A DNA stretch of 64,000 nt from Hirschia sp964352025. GTDB lineage: Bacteria > Pseudomonadota > Alphaproteobacteria > Caulobacterales > Hyphomonadaceae. Below the pieces are notes generated by a model that was given only the letters and a program-made list of their open reading frames with translations, had not been told where the DNA came from and searched no databases. The stretch lies in NCBI GenBank assembly GCA_964352025.1, contig CAYGPZ010000012.1:41164-105163 (forward strand), written 5' to 3'. Shown one piece after another: positions 41,651-52,100 of this stretch. A program made the translations under genes and the position numbers. Position 1 is the stretch's first letter. Every line of letters starts with the position of its first letter.

Positions 41651-42802
41651 TCAAACTAATGTGTTGAGCATTTTTTCAAATATCAACAAGCCCTTATCGA
41701 TTTCAACGTTCGCGACGAATTCATCTGGTTGGTGTGCTTGTTCAATTGAACCTGGACCGCAAATAATGGTGGAGAAACCCGCATTTTGAAATTGCCCAGC
41801 TTCTGCACAATACCCAGCCATTTGCGTTTGATTATCTCCAGTTAACGCGCGGGCCAATAGCTCGGCTCCCCCTTCATCGGATCCCAAAGGCGGAGCCTGT
41901 GAAAGGCGAATAACCTCAACGCCACATGACGGATCAAATGCCTTTAAACGTGCATCAACGTCAGCTACTTTTTCTCTAAATGGTTTAAGCGATGCTTCTA
42001 CATCCACACCTGGTGGGTAACGCAGATCAAAAACAAACTCACACTCCCGCGCGATAATATTAGCGGCTGTTCCACCCGATATTTTGCCGATTGTCAGCGT
42101 TGCATGAGGTGGATCAAATTCGCTATCGGATGGTGCTGTTTCTTCTAGCCAATTTGCTGTTTCACGCAGGACAGTCAAAATTTCCAACGCTTCGTGAATC
42201 GCAGATGCTCCCAAGTGTGGCAGGCTCGAGTGCATTTCCTTACCCGTGACGATGACTTTATGATTGCAGATACCTTTGTGCCCCGTCACAACATTCCACA
42301 ATGTCGGCTCACCCACCCAGCATATGCTAGGCTTTTGGCCAAGTGATGCAAGTTCTTCCACCATGGGTAAAACACCCGCACACCCTATTTCTTCATCATA
42401 TGAAATGGCGATAAAGACGGGTCGCTTCAAATCGGCAGCTGCAAACTTAGGCGCATAAGCTAAAGCCAATGCGAGAAAGCCTTTCATATCGCAAGACCCG
42501 CGCCCGAAAAGCTTTCCATCTATCTGCGTAAGCTCAAATGGATCAGTCGACCATGGCTGGCCATCAACAGGAACAACATCTGAATGACCAGAGAGGATGA
42601 TCCCGCCTTCAACATCAGGCCCAATACGCGCCCACAAGTTTGCCTTTGTCCCCTCTTCATTGGGAATACGTTTGATATCTGCAGCATAAGGCTTCAGATA
42701 ATCTTCAACCCAATCAATCAGAGCGAGATTTGAATCGCGAGACGTTGTGTCAAACCCAACTAAAGTCGCCAATATATCTTTAGTCGTTTGAAAATCACTC
42801 AT
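41651..42802 (-). CDS. argE: Acetylornithine deacetylase ArgE (M20 family)
   Basis: This 383-residue M20 metallopeptidase has SGHSDVVPVDGQPW (metal ligand His73 and Asp75), GRGSCDMKG and the catalytic Glu in SYDEEIGCAG, plus the dimerisation domain in the middle. It matches ArgE, which hydrolyses N-acetylornithine in arginine synthesis. Other M20 members have related sequences, so the exact substrate is probable rather than certain. It is monocistronic and divergent from a GST-family gene. Confidence 0.88.
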   Translation of the reverse strand: MSDFQTTKDILATLVGFDTTSRDSNLALIDWVEDYLKPYAADIKRIPNEEGTKANLWARIGPDVEGGIILSGHSDVVPVDGQPWSTDPFELTQIDGKLFGRGSCDMKGFLALALAYAPKFAAADLKRPVFIAISYDEEIGCAGVLPMVEELASLGQKPSICWVGEPTLWNVVTGHKGICNHKVIVTGKEMHSSLPHLGASAIHEALEILTVLRETANWLEETAPSDSEFDPPHATLTIGKISGGTAANIIARECEFVFDLRYPPGVDVEASLKPFREKVADVDARLKAFDPSCGVEVIRLSQAPPLGSDEGGAELLARALTGDNQTQMAGYCAEAGQFQNAGFSTIICGPGSIEQAHQPDEFVANVEIDKGLLIFEKMLNTLV

Positions 42803-42919
42803 TTGTGAAGACTCACTCTATCTATCAATCTTGAATATATGTGCGCAGCTAACCAACTATACGTCTAGTCTAATACAAGCCAAAACAAATCTATCACCTC
42901 ATTTTTAAAGGAATTTTCT

Positions 42920-43549
42920 ATGATCGATCTTTACACATGGGGCACACCCAACGGGCATAAAATCTCAATCATGCTGGAAGAATGTGGCTTGGATTACAAA
43001 GCACACCCTATCAACATCGGTAATGAAGAACAGTTTGCACCCGAATTTTTGAAAATATCACCAAACAACAAAATTCCAGCCATCGTCGATAATGATGTCG
43101 AAGGTGCACCAGTTAGTGTTTTTGAAAGCGGCGCGATACTGATTTATCTTGCGGAAAAGACAGGTAAATTCCTGTCATCTGATCCGACCAAAAAAGCTAA
43201 AACACTACAATGGCTCATGTGGCAAATTGGTGGATACGGGCCGATGACAGGTCAATTCTATCACTTCCAAAACTTGGAAGGGAAACCAGATTATAGCGCG
43301 TACGCATTTAGCCGTTTCTCAAAAGAAGTGAAACGCCTTCACAATGTTCTGAACAAACAATTGGAAGGACAGGATTACATCGCAGGCGAATACTCGATCG
43401 CGGACATATCTCTTTATTCTTGGGTAAAAGTTGGGTTTAGTCGCGTGGAAACAGACAATGACCGCGATCTATCCAACATAACAGCATGGTTAGACCGAGT
43501 TGGACAACGCGCTGCTGTTGGCAGAGGAATGACCGTTCCAGCTGTATAA
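42920..43549 (+). CDS. Glutathione S-transferase family protein (Nu/YghU-like)
   Basis: This 209-residue protein starts MIDLYTWGTPNGHKISIMLEE and has the thioredoxin-like N domain with SPNNKIPAIVD and FESGAILIYLAEK (glutathione-binding), then the helical C domain (DYIAGEYSIADISLYSWV). TPNGHK is typical of YghU/YfcG-type GSTs, which act as disulfide-bond reductases. Ribosome site AAAGGA precedes the ATG. It is a single gene between argE (divergent) and fzlA (convergent). Confidence 0.92.
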   Translation: MIDLYTWGTPNGHKISIMLEECGLDYKAHPINIGNEEQFAPEFLKISPNNKIPAIVDNDVEGAPVSVFESGAILIYLAEKTGKFLSSDPTKKAKTLQWLMWQIGGYGPMTGQFYHFQNLEGKPDYSAYAFSRFSKEVKRLHNVLNKQLEGQDYIAGEYSIADISLYSWVKVGFSRVETDNDRDLSNITAWLDRVGQRAAVGRGMTVPAV

Positions 43550-43557
43550 AAGTCTCG

Positions 43558-44235
43558 CTAGAAATCCAGCTCTGCATAATGCGGAGCTGGTAGCACGCCT
43601 TGAAGTGAATCTTTGAGAATTTCTCTAAAGCTAGCGCGGCTCTTCATGCGCAAATACCAATCCGCCGCATTCTCAAACCGCCCCCATTGCACATCGCCAA
43701 AATAATCAAGACATGAGAAATGCGCCGCCGCGCACACATCGGCCAATGTAAAGTCTTCACCGGCAAGATAGGGTCTTACCGCGGTAATTGCTTCAACGTG
43801 CTTGAGGTATCCATCAAGCGCTTTAGCGCCGATACGCAATACCTCCATATTAGGACGCCCTGCTCTCAGATAACGCATCGCAATGCGTTCCTTCAACAGC
43901 TTGTCATTTACATCTGTTTCAAAACCACGTTCTAGCCACCCTAGCACCCAGCGTACTTCTGCGCGATCAATCGGAGATTTGGGTAATAATGGATATCCCG
44001 GATAGACTTCATCCAGATATTCAAGAATGGCGCGAGGTTCAGCAATCACAACCCGCCCTGCAGGTGACTCATCTACCAGGACGGGCGCACCGCCTATCGG
44101 ATTTAGATTTTGGGCAATTGTGTCTGCTTCAAATGGAGAAGATTCCTCGATTGCAAATTCAATCTTCTTCTCAGCAAGAGCAATCCGTATACATCGAGAA
44201 AACGGGTCCAACATCCAGTGATGTAATGTGCGCAT
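43558..44235 (-). CDS. fzlA: FtsZ-binding GST-fold protein FzlA
   Basis: FzlA binds FtsZ filaments and is needed for constriction in Caulobacter and related alphaproteobacteria; it lacks GST activity. From ATG 44235 (GGAG 9 bases upstream) the protein has 225 residues. The start MRTLHHWMLDPFSRCIRIAL, the GST-type helical domain and the short tail PAPHYAELDF match FzlA. The frame extends back to 44379 over the next gene, so the upstream part is not credible. It lies 34 bases downstream of a metal exporter gene; both may share a transcript. Confidence 0.85.
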   Translation of the reverse strand: MRTLHHWMLDPFSRCIRIALAEKKIEFAIEESSPFEADTIAQNLNPIGGAPVLVDESPAGRVVIAEPRAILEYLDEVYPGYPLLPKSPIDRAEVRWVLGWLERGFETDVNDKLLKERIAMRYLRAGRPNMEVLRIGAKALDGYLKHVEAITAVRPYLAGEDFTLADVCAAAHFSCLDYFGDVQWGRFENAADWYLRMKSRASFREILKDSLQGVLPAPHYAELDF

Positions 44236-44269
44236 AGACAACGGCTCCGTTATTATCAATTGAGAGCTG

Positions 44270-45214
44270 TTATTCTCGATTTTCCTGAAAAAACGGTGCC
44301 CCATGTGGCGCTGCGTTTTGAGGATCAGGATGGATGAGAATGTCGGCTCCCGGAAATTCTGATAAGATTCGTTTTTCACACTCTACCATAATATCGTGCG
44401 CTTCAGCCAGCGTGGCAATATTGGGCAAATCCAGATGGAATTGTATATGGATTATAGGACCAGCTGCACGTGTCCTTAAATCGTGAACTTTCCACTTTTT
44501 TTCTGCACCCTGCGCCAATTCTATAATGCGTTCACGCGCATCATCACTTAGCTCTTTATCCATAAGCTGATCGAAAGCATCTTTGGCGACATCCAAAGCC
44601 CCAAAGGCCAACCAGACGGCAACGCCCAACCCAATGATTGGATCGATCAATGGTATTTTGAGATAAGACGCGCCAACAACACCAAATATGACAGCGACAT
44701 TCGCCCCCATATCCGCCGCATAGTGCGCACGATCACCTGCTGTCGCAACCGATCCAGTTTGCTTTAAAGCGCGTGTCTGAAAATAGATCAAAACACCTGT
44801 CAGCAAAATAGAGATGACCATGACGAGAACAGGAATTGTTCCCTCAAGAACAGGTCTAGGGTCTACAAATCTATCGAAGGCCTCCCGCGCGATCAAAGCT
44901 GCAGAGGCTCCAACCAAACCCGCCTGCATAAGCGCGGCAAAGCCCTCAGCTTTCCCATGCCCATACCGATGCTCATCATCAGGCGGCGCAGCAGCATAAG
45001 TCACAGCACCCAGCGTCACCAAAGATGCGGCGAGGTCTAAACCAGAATCCGCCAGTGACGCTAGAACAGATACAGATCCAGACGCGATCCATGCCCACAA
45101 TTTCAATACAATCAATATCGAGGCTATAGCGACCGACAGAAAGACCGTGCGTTTGGTAATAGCCGCCGCTTCCGTCGGGACCATTCGCCCTGCCGGCATG
45201 TGATCGTGAGCCAT
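44270..45214 (-). CDS. Cation diffusion facilitator (CDF) metal exporter
   Basis: This 314-residue protein has about six membrane helices and the CDF signature: SVSVLASLADSGLDLAAS, the second metal site in HYAADMGANVAVIFG (His and Asp), and the cytoplasmic domain with HDLRTRAAGPIIHIQFHLDLP. It resembles FieF/ZitB zinc or iron exporters. It lies just upstream of fzlA and 12 bases downstream of a lipoprotein gene on the same strand. Metal specificity cannot be read with confidence. Confidence 0.92.
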   Translation of the reverse strand: MAHDHMPAGRMVPTEAAAITKRTVFLSVAIASILIVLKLWAWIASGSVSVLASLADSGLDLAASLVTLGAVTYAAAPPDDEHRYGHGKAEGFAALMQAGLVGASAALIAREAFDRFVDPRPVLEGTIPVLVMVISILLTGVLIYFQTRALKQTGSVATAGDRAHYAADMGANVAVIFGVVGASYLKIPLIDPIIGLGVAVWLAFGALDVAKDAFDQLMDKELSDDARERIIELAQGAEKKWKVHDLRTRAAGPIIHIQFHLDLPNIATLAEAHDIMVECEKRILSEFPGADILIHPDPQNAAPHGAPFFQENRE

Positions 45215-45226
45215 ATAATTACTTAT

Positions 45227-45763
45227 CTATTGAGGACGTGTGATAGTTGGTCCTATGTTTTTAACCACATCACGCGCATCAAATGCACGCAAAGCATCTT
45301 TGGGTTTCTCACCATTATGCATCAGGACTTCAGCAGTCGCTTCATACTTGGTGATTTGATCATAGCTATAGCCATGACGTCCCCAGAACGGGTCATATGC
45401 ACCATACCATCCGCGACGTGGATGAAAGTATGAATATCCAAATCCATAACGGGAATAGTGACTACCAAACCCAAGTGGTCTCGAGCGACTTCGTGTTTCA
45501 GTATCGCGTTGAACAACAACGAAATAGTCAAAACCATTTTCAAGAGTTAGCTCCGCGGCACGATAAAGAAGAAATGTCTCGACTTCATCACGAGGCGTAA
45601 CCGAGTTACCTCTGAAAGTGACCTGAAACCTATTCGATTCTATGATCTGATCAGTATATCCAGAACCTGTATAGCTACTTGCAGGCTTATATGGCGGTTG
45701 CGTGGCACAGCCGGCTATCGCCAGTCCAGATAAAGTTACGAGGGCCATTAAAGACTTACGCAT
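45227..45763 (-). CDS. CC0125/CC1285-family lipoprotein
   Basis: From ATG 45763 (AAGGA upstream) the protein has 178 residues with a lipoprotein signal ending AIAGC. The conserved segments FQVTFRGNSVTPRDEVE, LLYRAAELTLENGFDYFVVV and the C-terminal part match the Caulobacter CC0125/CC1285 lipoprotein family. Function is unknown. The middle is rich in Tyr and Gly. The frame extends back to 45829 but the extra 22 residues are unlikely. Same strand and 12 bases from the CDF gene. Confidence 0.85.
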   Translation of the reverse strand: MRKSLMALVTLSGLAIAGCATQPPYKPASSYTGSGYTDQIIESNRFQVTFRGNSVTPRDEVETFLLYRAAELTLENGFDYFVVVQRDTETRSRSRPLGFGSHYSRYGFGYSYFHPRRGWYGAYDPFWGRHGYSYDQITKYEATAEVLMHNGEKPKDALRAFDARDVVKNIGPTITRPQ

Positions 45764-45894
45764 GATTTTTTCCTTCGCCTTTTTGCAAATGCCGTAGCAT
45801 TCACTCCTCCACCCAATCATTACATTCAACTATAGCAGGTTTACGCATTTAGAGTCATCACATTTCAACATCTTAGCGTTATCGCACTGTGCTA

Positions 45895-47400
45895 TTATCG
45901 ACGACGACCGCCGAATACACCGCGTAAGACATATTTTGTAATCTCTCGCGCTGCGGTCCGCATCATGGACTTTGTTGCCGCTTCTGATGCTGTTTGACGT
46001 CTGGAACGACGGGCTGGTTTACGTTTTTTCGCTTTTGCTGCTTGCTCTTTGGCTTTTTCCTCAGCCTTTTGAAGTTCAGCTTCTTCTTTTGCAGCTTTTT
46101 CTTCCCGCTTGCTCAGAAGTTCATATGCACTTTCACGATCGACAGCATCATCATATTTCCCAAACACAGGGCTGTTTTCGATAATCTCCTTGCGCTCAGC
46201 ATCTGTGGCTGGGCCAAGGCGCGACGATGGTGGCCGGATAAGCGTTTGCTGCACAATTGACGGTGCTGCTTTGGCATCCAGCGTGGAAACAAGCGCTTCA
46301 CCAACACCTAATTCAGTGATGACTTGCTCAGTATCAATATCTGGGTTCTCGCGGAAACTCTGTGCAGCAGCTCTAATCGCTTTACGTTCGGATGGTGTAT
46401 AAGCACGCAATGCATGTTGCACCCTCGCCCCTAATTGCGCCAATACACTATCAGGCAAGTCGCGCGGGTTTTGAGTTACGAAGTAAACACCCACACCTTT
46501 AGACCGTATCAAACGAACAACTTGTTCGATTTTGTCGATCAAAGCTTTTGGCGCATCATCAAACAATAAGTGTGCTTCATCAAAAAAGAACACCATTTTT
46601 GGTTTGTCTGGATCACCTACCTCTGGCAATTCTTCAAATAGCGCTGACAACAGCCAAAGCAAGAAAGTCGAATACAGTTTTGGTGAATTGATAAGCGTTG
46701 TTGCATCTAGAATAGAAACATACCCACGACTATCACGTGTCGTACGCATAAAGTCTTCTAGCTCAAGCGCAGGTTCACCAAAAAACTCTTCTGCGCCATC
46801 ACGTTCAAGGACCAGCAAGCGACGCTGAATAGCACCGACAGAGCTAGGCGACACATTCCCATACTCTTTCTGGATCTCTTCGCGTACTTCGGTGACATGG
46901 ATCAATAATTTACGTAGATCTTTGAGGTCTAAGATCAGTAGATCATTATCATCGGCATATTCGAATGCGATGATCAAAACACCTTCTTGAGTTTCGTTCA
47001 AATCCATTAGGCGAGCGAGTAATTCTGGTCCCATTTCCGTAACAGTTGTACGAATTGGGTGACCTTTTTTACCGTACAAATCCCAGAAGATCGTCGGCGT
47101 AACGCCATACCCGTAATCGTCAAAACCGATCTTCTCTGCACGGGAGATCAATTTATCATGTAGTTTATGAGCTGGGTCCCCGGGTTGAGATAGACCTGAC
47201 AAATCGCCTTTTACGTCCGCACAGAAAACCGGAACACCCGCCGCCGAAAATCCCTCTGCCATAATCTGCAAAGTCACAGTCTTACCTGTACCCGTTGCGC
47301 CTGCTACGAGGCCGTGACGGTTGGCGCGAGACAGGATTAATTCCTGACGTAGATCGCTTTGTGGACCACCGCCCCCAAGAAAAATGGAATTTTCTGACAT
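45895..47400 (-). CDS. HerA-like ATPase (DUF853)
   Basis: This 501-residue cytosolic ATPase starts at Met 47400; the frame continues back to 47466. It has GATGTGKT (Walker A, 34-41), FFFDEAHLLFDD (Walker B) and a lysine/glutamate-rich coiled C-terminus ending in KYVLRGVFGGRRR. The DUF853/HerA-FtsK group includes DNA-translocase-like proteins; the bacterial members have no well-defined role. No NurA or SIR2 partner is adjacent, so a DNA-end processing or defence role is not supported. Confidence 0.88.
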   Translation of the reverse strand: MSENSIFLGGGGPQSDLRQELILSRANRHGLVAGATGTGKTVTLQIMAEGFSAAGVPVFCADVKGDLSGLSQPGDPAHKLHDKLISRAEKIGFDDYGYGVTPTIFWDLYGKKGHPIRTTVTEMGPELLARLMDLNETQEGVLIIAFEYADDNDLLILDLKDLRKLLIHVTEVREEIQKEYGNVSPSSVGAIQRRLLVLERDGAEEFFGEPALELEDFMRTTRDSRGYVSILDATTLINSPKLYSTFLLWLLSALFEELPEVGDPDKPKMVFFFDEAHLLFDDAPKALIDKIEQVVRLIRSKGVGVYFVTQNPRDLPDSVLAQLGARVQHALRAYTPSERKAIRAAAQSFRENPDIDTEQVITELGVGEALVSTLDAKAAPSIVQQTLIRPPSSRLGPATDAERKEIIENSPVFGKYDDAVDRESAYELLSKREEKAAKEEAELQKAEEKAKEQAAKAKKRKPARRSRRQTASEAATKSMMRTAAREITKYVLRGVFGGRRR

Positions 47401-47591
47401 ATTCAGACCCGATCTCAGTTTGATTCGTTTGCGGGAAACTTTATGTCCCCAATGGTTAAGCGACAATCTCGTTTGCCGACATATTACAGCGGAATACCTA
47501 GAAAATATGCAGTAATCCCTGCTTCCAGATTGACGCAGAACTAAGTTTAAGCGTTTCTACGATCGCATTTTGGAATTTTACGGGGTTCACA

Positions 47592-48707
47592 ATGGGATAT
47601 CTTCCTGCAGGCATTTGGGTCATCGCAGCTGGCGTCATCGTTTACGGCCTTTATATGGGCGCAGATATATTCGCTCCGTTTGCTTTGGCTGTCTTCTTAT
47701 GGCTCGTCATTGAAGGTTTTGCCCGCATCCTAAAAGATAAAATTTCCAAAATACCACGTTGGGCAGCGCAATTGACCGCTGTGCTAATCGTTCTTGGAGC
47801 CGCAATTTCTGTCGTCGTTATATTCGTTGATGGATTAAACGATTTTGCAAAGAATGCGAGCGCCTATGAAACACGTATAAACGAAGTCCTTACGGAGATT
47901 TATGCGAGTTTCAATATTCATACGATGGCTCCGCCCGACCTATCCAATCTGTTATTCAACGAACAAAATACTAGGTTTGTGCAGCCCATTCTCGACTCTG
48001 TTCAAAGCCTGGCATCTTCTTTCGTACTCATCCTGATTTACATAGCCTTCTTATTTCTAGCTGAGCGCAATTGGCCTAATAAACTCGATAATATTTTCAA
48101 AGATGGTGAAGACAGAACACGCGCTAGAGATGTTGGACTTCAGGTTCGCAAATCAATGGAAGAGTATCTGTGGGTACAGACGATAATATCGGGTATTATC
48201 ACGATAATCACCTATATCACGCTGTTGATATTAGGCTTGGATAACGCGCTTTTCTGGGCATTTATCGTCTTTTTCCTGAACTATATTCCGACCATTGGAT
48301 CTATCGTCGCGGCATTTTTACCGGGACTTTTTGCGCTCGCTCAACCCGATTGGCCATCCTATATGCCAGCAGATGCGACACTGAATGCGCTAATCGTTCT
48401 AGCGTCAGTGAGTGTATGGCAGTTTGCAATTGGTAACTTTATACAACCGCGCATGATGGGAGAATCCTTAAACCTCTCATCATTAGTTGTACTTCTATCT
48501 TTGGCTGTTTGGGGCGCGATCTGGGGTATCCCCGGCATGTTCTTATCTGCGCCCCTAACCGTATTAATGATGATTCTGTTTGCGCAAATTCCAGGGACAC
48601 ATTGGATTGCTATTTTGCTATCAGCCGACGGTAATCCAATAAAAACCAAGGCGAACGCATCCGCTCAACCGGCGGATGCAGAACAAGCGGATCAATCAAG
48701 TTTATAA
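47592..48707 (+). CDS. AI-2E family (PerM/YhhT-like) membrane transporter
   Basis: This 371-residue protein has about eight membrane helices with the family features: FAPFALAVFLWLVIEG near the N-terminus, a soluble segment of about 60 residues, FFLNYIPTIGSIVAAFLPG and the C-terminal VWGAIWGIPGMFLSAPLTV. The family is called AI-2E after TqsA but substrates vary. It is single, divergent from the HerA-like gene, and its 3' region leads into a structured RNA. Confidence 0.9.
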   Translation: MGYLPAGIWVIAAGVIVYGLYMGADIFAPFALAVFLWLVIEGFARILKDKISKIPRWAAQLTAVLIVLGAAISVVVIFVDGLNDFAKNASAYETRINEVLTEIYASFNIHTMAPPDLSNLLFNEQNTRFVQPILDSVQSLASSFVLILIYIAFLFLAERNWPNKLDNIFKDGEDRTRARDVGLQVRKSMEEYLWVQTIISGIITIITYITLLILGLDNALFWAFIVFFLNYIPTIGSIVAAFLPGLFALAQPDWPSYMPADATLNALIVLASVSVWQFAIGNFIQPRMMGESLNLSSLVVLLSLAVWGAIWGIPGMFLSAPLTVLMMILFAQIPGTHWIAILLSADGNPIKTKANASAQPADAEQADQSSL

Positions 48708-48780
48708 TGTTGCCGCCAAATATCTGTTAAGAAATAAACTCTTAGGTTAAATTTTACATTTTGTAATTTAAATTGATCGG

Positions 48781-48970
48781 GGACCACCTCACCTGACGGT
48801 AATTTTTGGTTGAAAAAAACACCAATCAGGTGCATAGTTTATCTATTAGAAGATCTGAATTGATCTGCCTACGTGACTGACTTGTCAGCGTCCCCCACCC
48901 TGCATACAAGTCAGTCTCAATTGGGCGATTGGGTGGGTATCCACTCAATCGCTCTTTTAGTTTTTGTCCC
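48781..48970 (+). ncRNA. Candidate structured RNA upstream of NAD-GDH
   Basis: Three consecutive helices are visible. First, CACCTGA (48790-48796) with TCAGGTG (48826-48832), containing TTGGT (48806-48810) with ACCAA (48821-48825). Second, a perfect 11-bp stem, GACTGACTTGT (48875-48885) with ACAAGTCAGTC (48906-48916), and a C-rich 20-base loop with CCCCCACCC. Third, a terminator hairpin (48925-48952). GGGTGGG in the terminator's 5' arm can instead pair with CCCACCC in loop 2 or with 5' CCACC (48784-48788). This competition suggests an attenuator or riboswitch for gdh, or a standalone sRNA. I do not recognise the family. Confidence 0.55.
48925..48965 (+). terminator. Terminator of the pre-gdh RNA
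   Basis: GCGATTGGGTGG (48925-48936) pairs with CCACTCAATCGC (48941-48952), one G-T wobble, around loop GTAT; TCTTTTAGTTTTT follows. It ends about 215 bases before the gdh start. Confidence 0.88.
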
Positions 48971-49181
48971 GAAATTACGTTGCGAGTGATCAATCGAACG
49001 CGTTTGAATTAATAAAGCACTCCAATTTTTTTCCTACAACTTTAACGATTCTACAATGAAAGAGCTGAGAGACTATATATTACGCCTATGCTATTATCAT
49101 GAGGCCCGAACTTTATTGGAGTAAGCGGCAAAGTTCTAAACTAATAAACGATGTTAAGCATCGTACATATGGGACGGAAAC

Positions 49182-52100
49182 ATGTCATTCACGGCAACGA
49201 ATTCAAGCTTAGCTTTTGCAGTCGACGAAATCCTAACTTCTGAAGCGCTTTATAGCGAAGCCCAGAACGACAATCGCGATGATCCCGCGCGAGATATATT
49301 CCTCAAACAATTCTGCAATAGTGCCTCTATGGACGAGTTTGCTCCATTTTCGGCAGACGATGCCGCGGCAGTTGCTATTGAACTTTGGAATTTTTCAAAA
49401 TCAGTCGACGCTTCAATAAGATCAATTCGTTCCAGACACTGTTATGGCGCCAACAACAAAGATATGGACCGCACTCTCTTTGAGATTGTTGGTCCCGACA
49501 TTCCTTTCCTCGTTGATAGCGCAGTCGCAGCACTTGTTGGTTCAGGTGTTGAAATCGTGGCGGTTGTACACCCAGTTGTTGACAACCAGTCCCTGATTCA
49601 AATCCACTCACCACCTCTGTCTGAAGCCCGCTGCGCTGAAGTAGAAAGCATACTTAAAGAAACTTTCAACGATGTTGAACTAGCGACATCAGACTATAAA
49701 GCGATGAAAGCGGCTATGCATGAAGCTGCTGAATCCACTTTAAAAATGCCTGTTATCGAGGGGCGTTCATCAGAAGAAATACAAGAAGCAAACCTGTTTC
49801 TGGAATGGCTTAAAAATGAACATTTCTTTTTCCTCGGTGTTAGGTCATACAGCTATAAAAACCTATCAGATAACCAAAGTGATGATGAACAGGCGTTGGA
49901 GCCGGAGATTGTCGGCACGAGTTTGGGAATATTGCGTGATGAAACGCGACATATTCTGTCACACGGGAAAGAGCCTGCAGTCATAACCCCGCGAATTAGG
50001 GCATTTTTAAATGAGCCTTCTCCGCTGATTGTTGCCAAATCCAATGTCAGATCACTCGTTCACCGCCGCGTCTATGCAGACTATGTCGGCGTAAAACGGT
50101 TGGATGAAGACGGAAATGTAATCGGGGAAACAAGATTTGTCGGCCTGTTCACCGCGGCAGCTTATACACGTATGGCCAAGGATGTACCGCTAATCCGGCA
50201 CAAGCTACAGAACGTTAAAGACTCCCTGGATTTACATAATTCATCCTATTCGATGAATGCTCTCGACAATGTATTAGAGACCTATCCTCGCGATGAATTA
50301 TTCCAGATATCAGAAGATGATTTAGCGCGTTTTTCTTACAATATTCTGACTCTTTATCAGCGTCCGCGAACACGTTTATTTGTCCGCCGTGATAAGTTCA
50401 ACCGCTATGTCTCAGCGCTACTGTTTACACCACGCGACAATTATTCTCCTGAATTGCGCCGTATCGCACACACAACAATTGCCGAAGCCTATGGCGGTCG
50501 CGAATCTGCGTTCTACCCAAGTTTCAATGATGGACCACTTGCCCGTGTCCACTTCATTATAGGCTTGAACCCTGACCATAAAGAGCCGGATGTCGACGCA
50601 CTCGACATTCAACTCAGGCAACTTGCAGAATCCTGGCAGGATGGTTTAGCTAGAGCAGCCCGATTGGCTGTATCACCACCACCTGAGCTGTTCAATCATC
50701 AGTTTAACGAAGCCTATAAAGAAGCTTTTGAACCGGAAGAGGCTCTACGAGACCTCGACCTGATTTACAGTATTCCTGAAGATCAAGATGTCGCTGTGCG
50801 TGCCTATAAATGTGAAAAAGAAGGCACCACAAGCTGTAAAATATACCGCCGCGACAATCCTTTAGAACTATCCAACATGGTTCCGGTTCTCGAGAATATG
50901 GGTTTACGCGTCCTTTCAGAGACAAGTTATCCAATCATCTCCAATCCTAAATCCAGAACCCAGAAAACTGTTTGGGTTCACGATCTAGAACTCCAATTTC
51001 CACGGTCTGAAACTGAGCTAGGCAAAGACTTTGAAGACGGCTTTGTTGCGGTATGGAATGGCCGCACAGAAGATGACGGCTTCAACCAGCTCATCCTCCA
51101 CTTAGGAATTTCGTGGCGACATGCGGCTCTTATCCGGACACTTTGTCGATATCGACAACAAACAGGCATGGATGCATCTCAGGCCGTACAAATAGACGCG
51201 CTTGTCAATCATCCAGAAATATCTGCTGATCTCATAAAGCTTTTTGATGAACGTTTTGATCCATCATCTGGCGTAGAAAGCGAAGTCGAGTTGCAAGACC
51301 GCAAGGCTTCTGCTGATCTGATTAGCGAACGCATTGTCAAAGCCCTAGAGAAGGTCAGCTCGCTTGATGATGACCGCGTGCTGAGACGCACCATGCATCT
51401 CATCAATGCAATTCAGCGAACCAATTTCTATCAATTGAACGCTGCCAATGCACACTATCCTCATATCTCCCTAAAAATCGCGAGTCAGGAATTAGAAGAC
51501 CTCCCTGCCCCTAAACCTTTCCGTGAGATTTTCGTTTGGTCACCAATGGTTGAAGGTGTGCATTTGCGCTTTGGCCCTGTCGCTCGTGGTGGGCTTCGCT
51601 GGTCGGACCGCCGTGATGATTTCCGAACAGAAGTTCTTGGGCTTGTAAAAGCTCAACAAGTGAAAAATGCCGTTATTGTGCCCGTTGGGTCCAAAGGTGG
51701 ATTCTTTCCAAAACAATTACCTGTAAGCGGCACGCGCGAAGACTTCATCAATGGCGGGATCGCAGCCTATAAAGTCTTTATATCTTCACTGCTTCAAATC
51801 ACTGATAATATTGAAAACGGTGTTGCAAAACGTCCAGCAAATGTATTTGCGTGGGATGGAGATGATCCTTATCTCGTTGTGGCAGCTGATAAAGGCACCG
51901 CGACTTTCTCTGACATCGCGAACGGCCTCTCACAGGATCATGATTTCTGGCTAGACGATGCCTTCGCATCGGGCGGCTCTGTTGGTTATGACCACAAGAA
52001 AATGGGCATCACAGCACGCGGCGCATGGGAGGCTGTGAAACGCCATTTCCGTGAAATCGGAAAAGACATTCAAAACGAAGCTTTCACCGCAATTGGTGTC

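Larger units (their letters stand above)
48708..49181 (+). other. Permease-gdh intergenic region with structured RNA
   Basis: This 474-bp gap holds the multi-hairpin RNA candidate (48781-48970, below) and, beyond its terminator, an AT-rich 210-bp segment leading to the NAD-GDH start with CTATATATTACGC-type DNA that may contain the gdh promoter. I see no ORF of note. Confidence 0.45.

Noticed and set aside
45895..47400. HerA-based phage-defence pair
   Set aside because: The HerA-like ATPase has no SIR2, DUF4297 or NurA neighbour; it belongs to the widespread DUF853 group.
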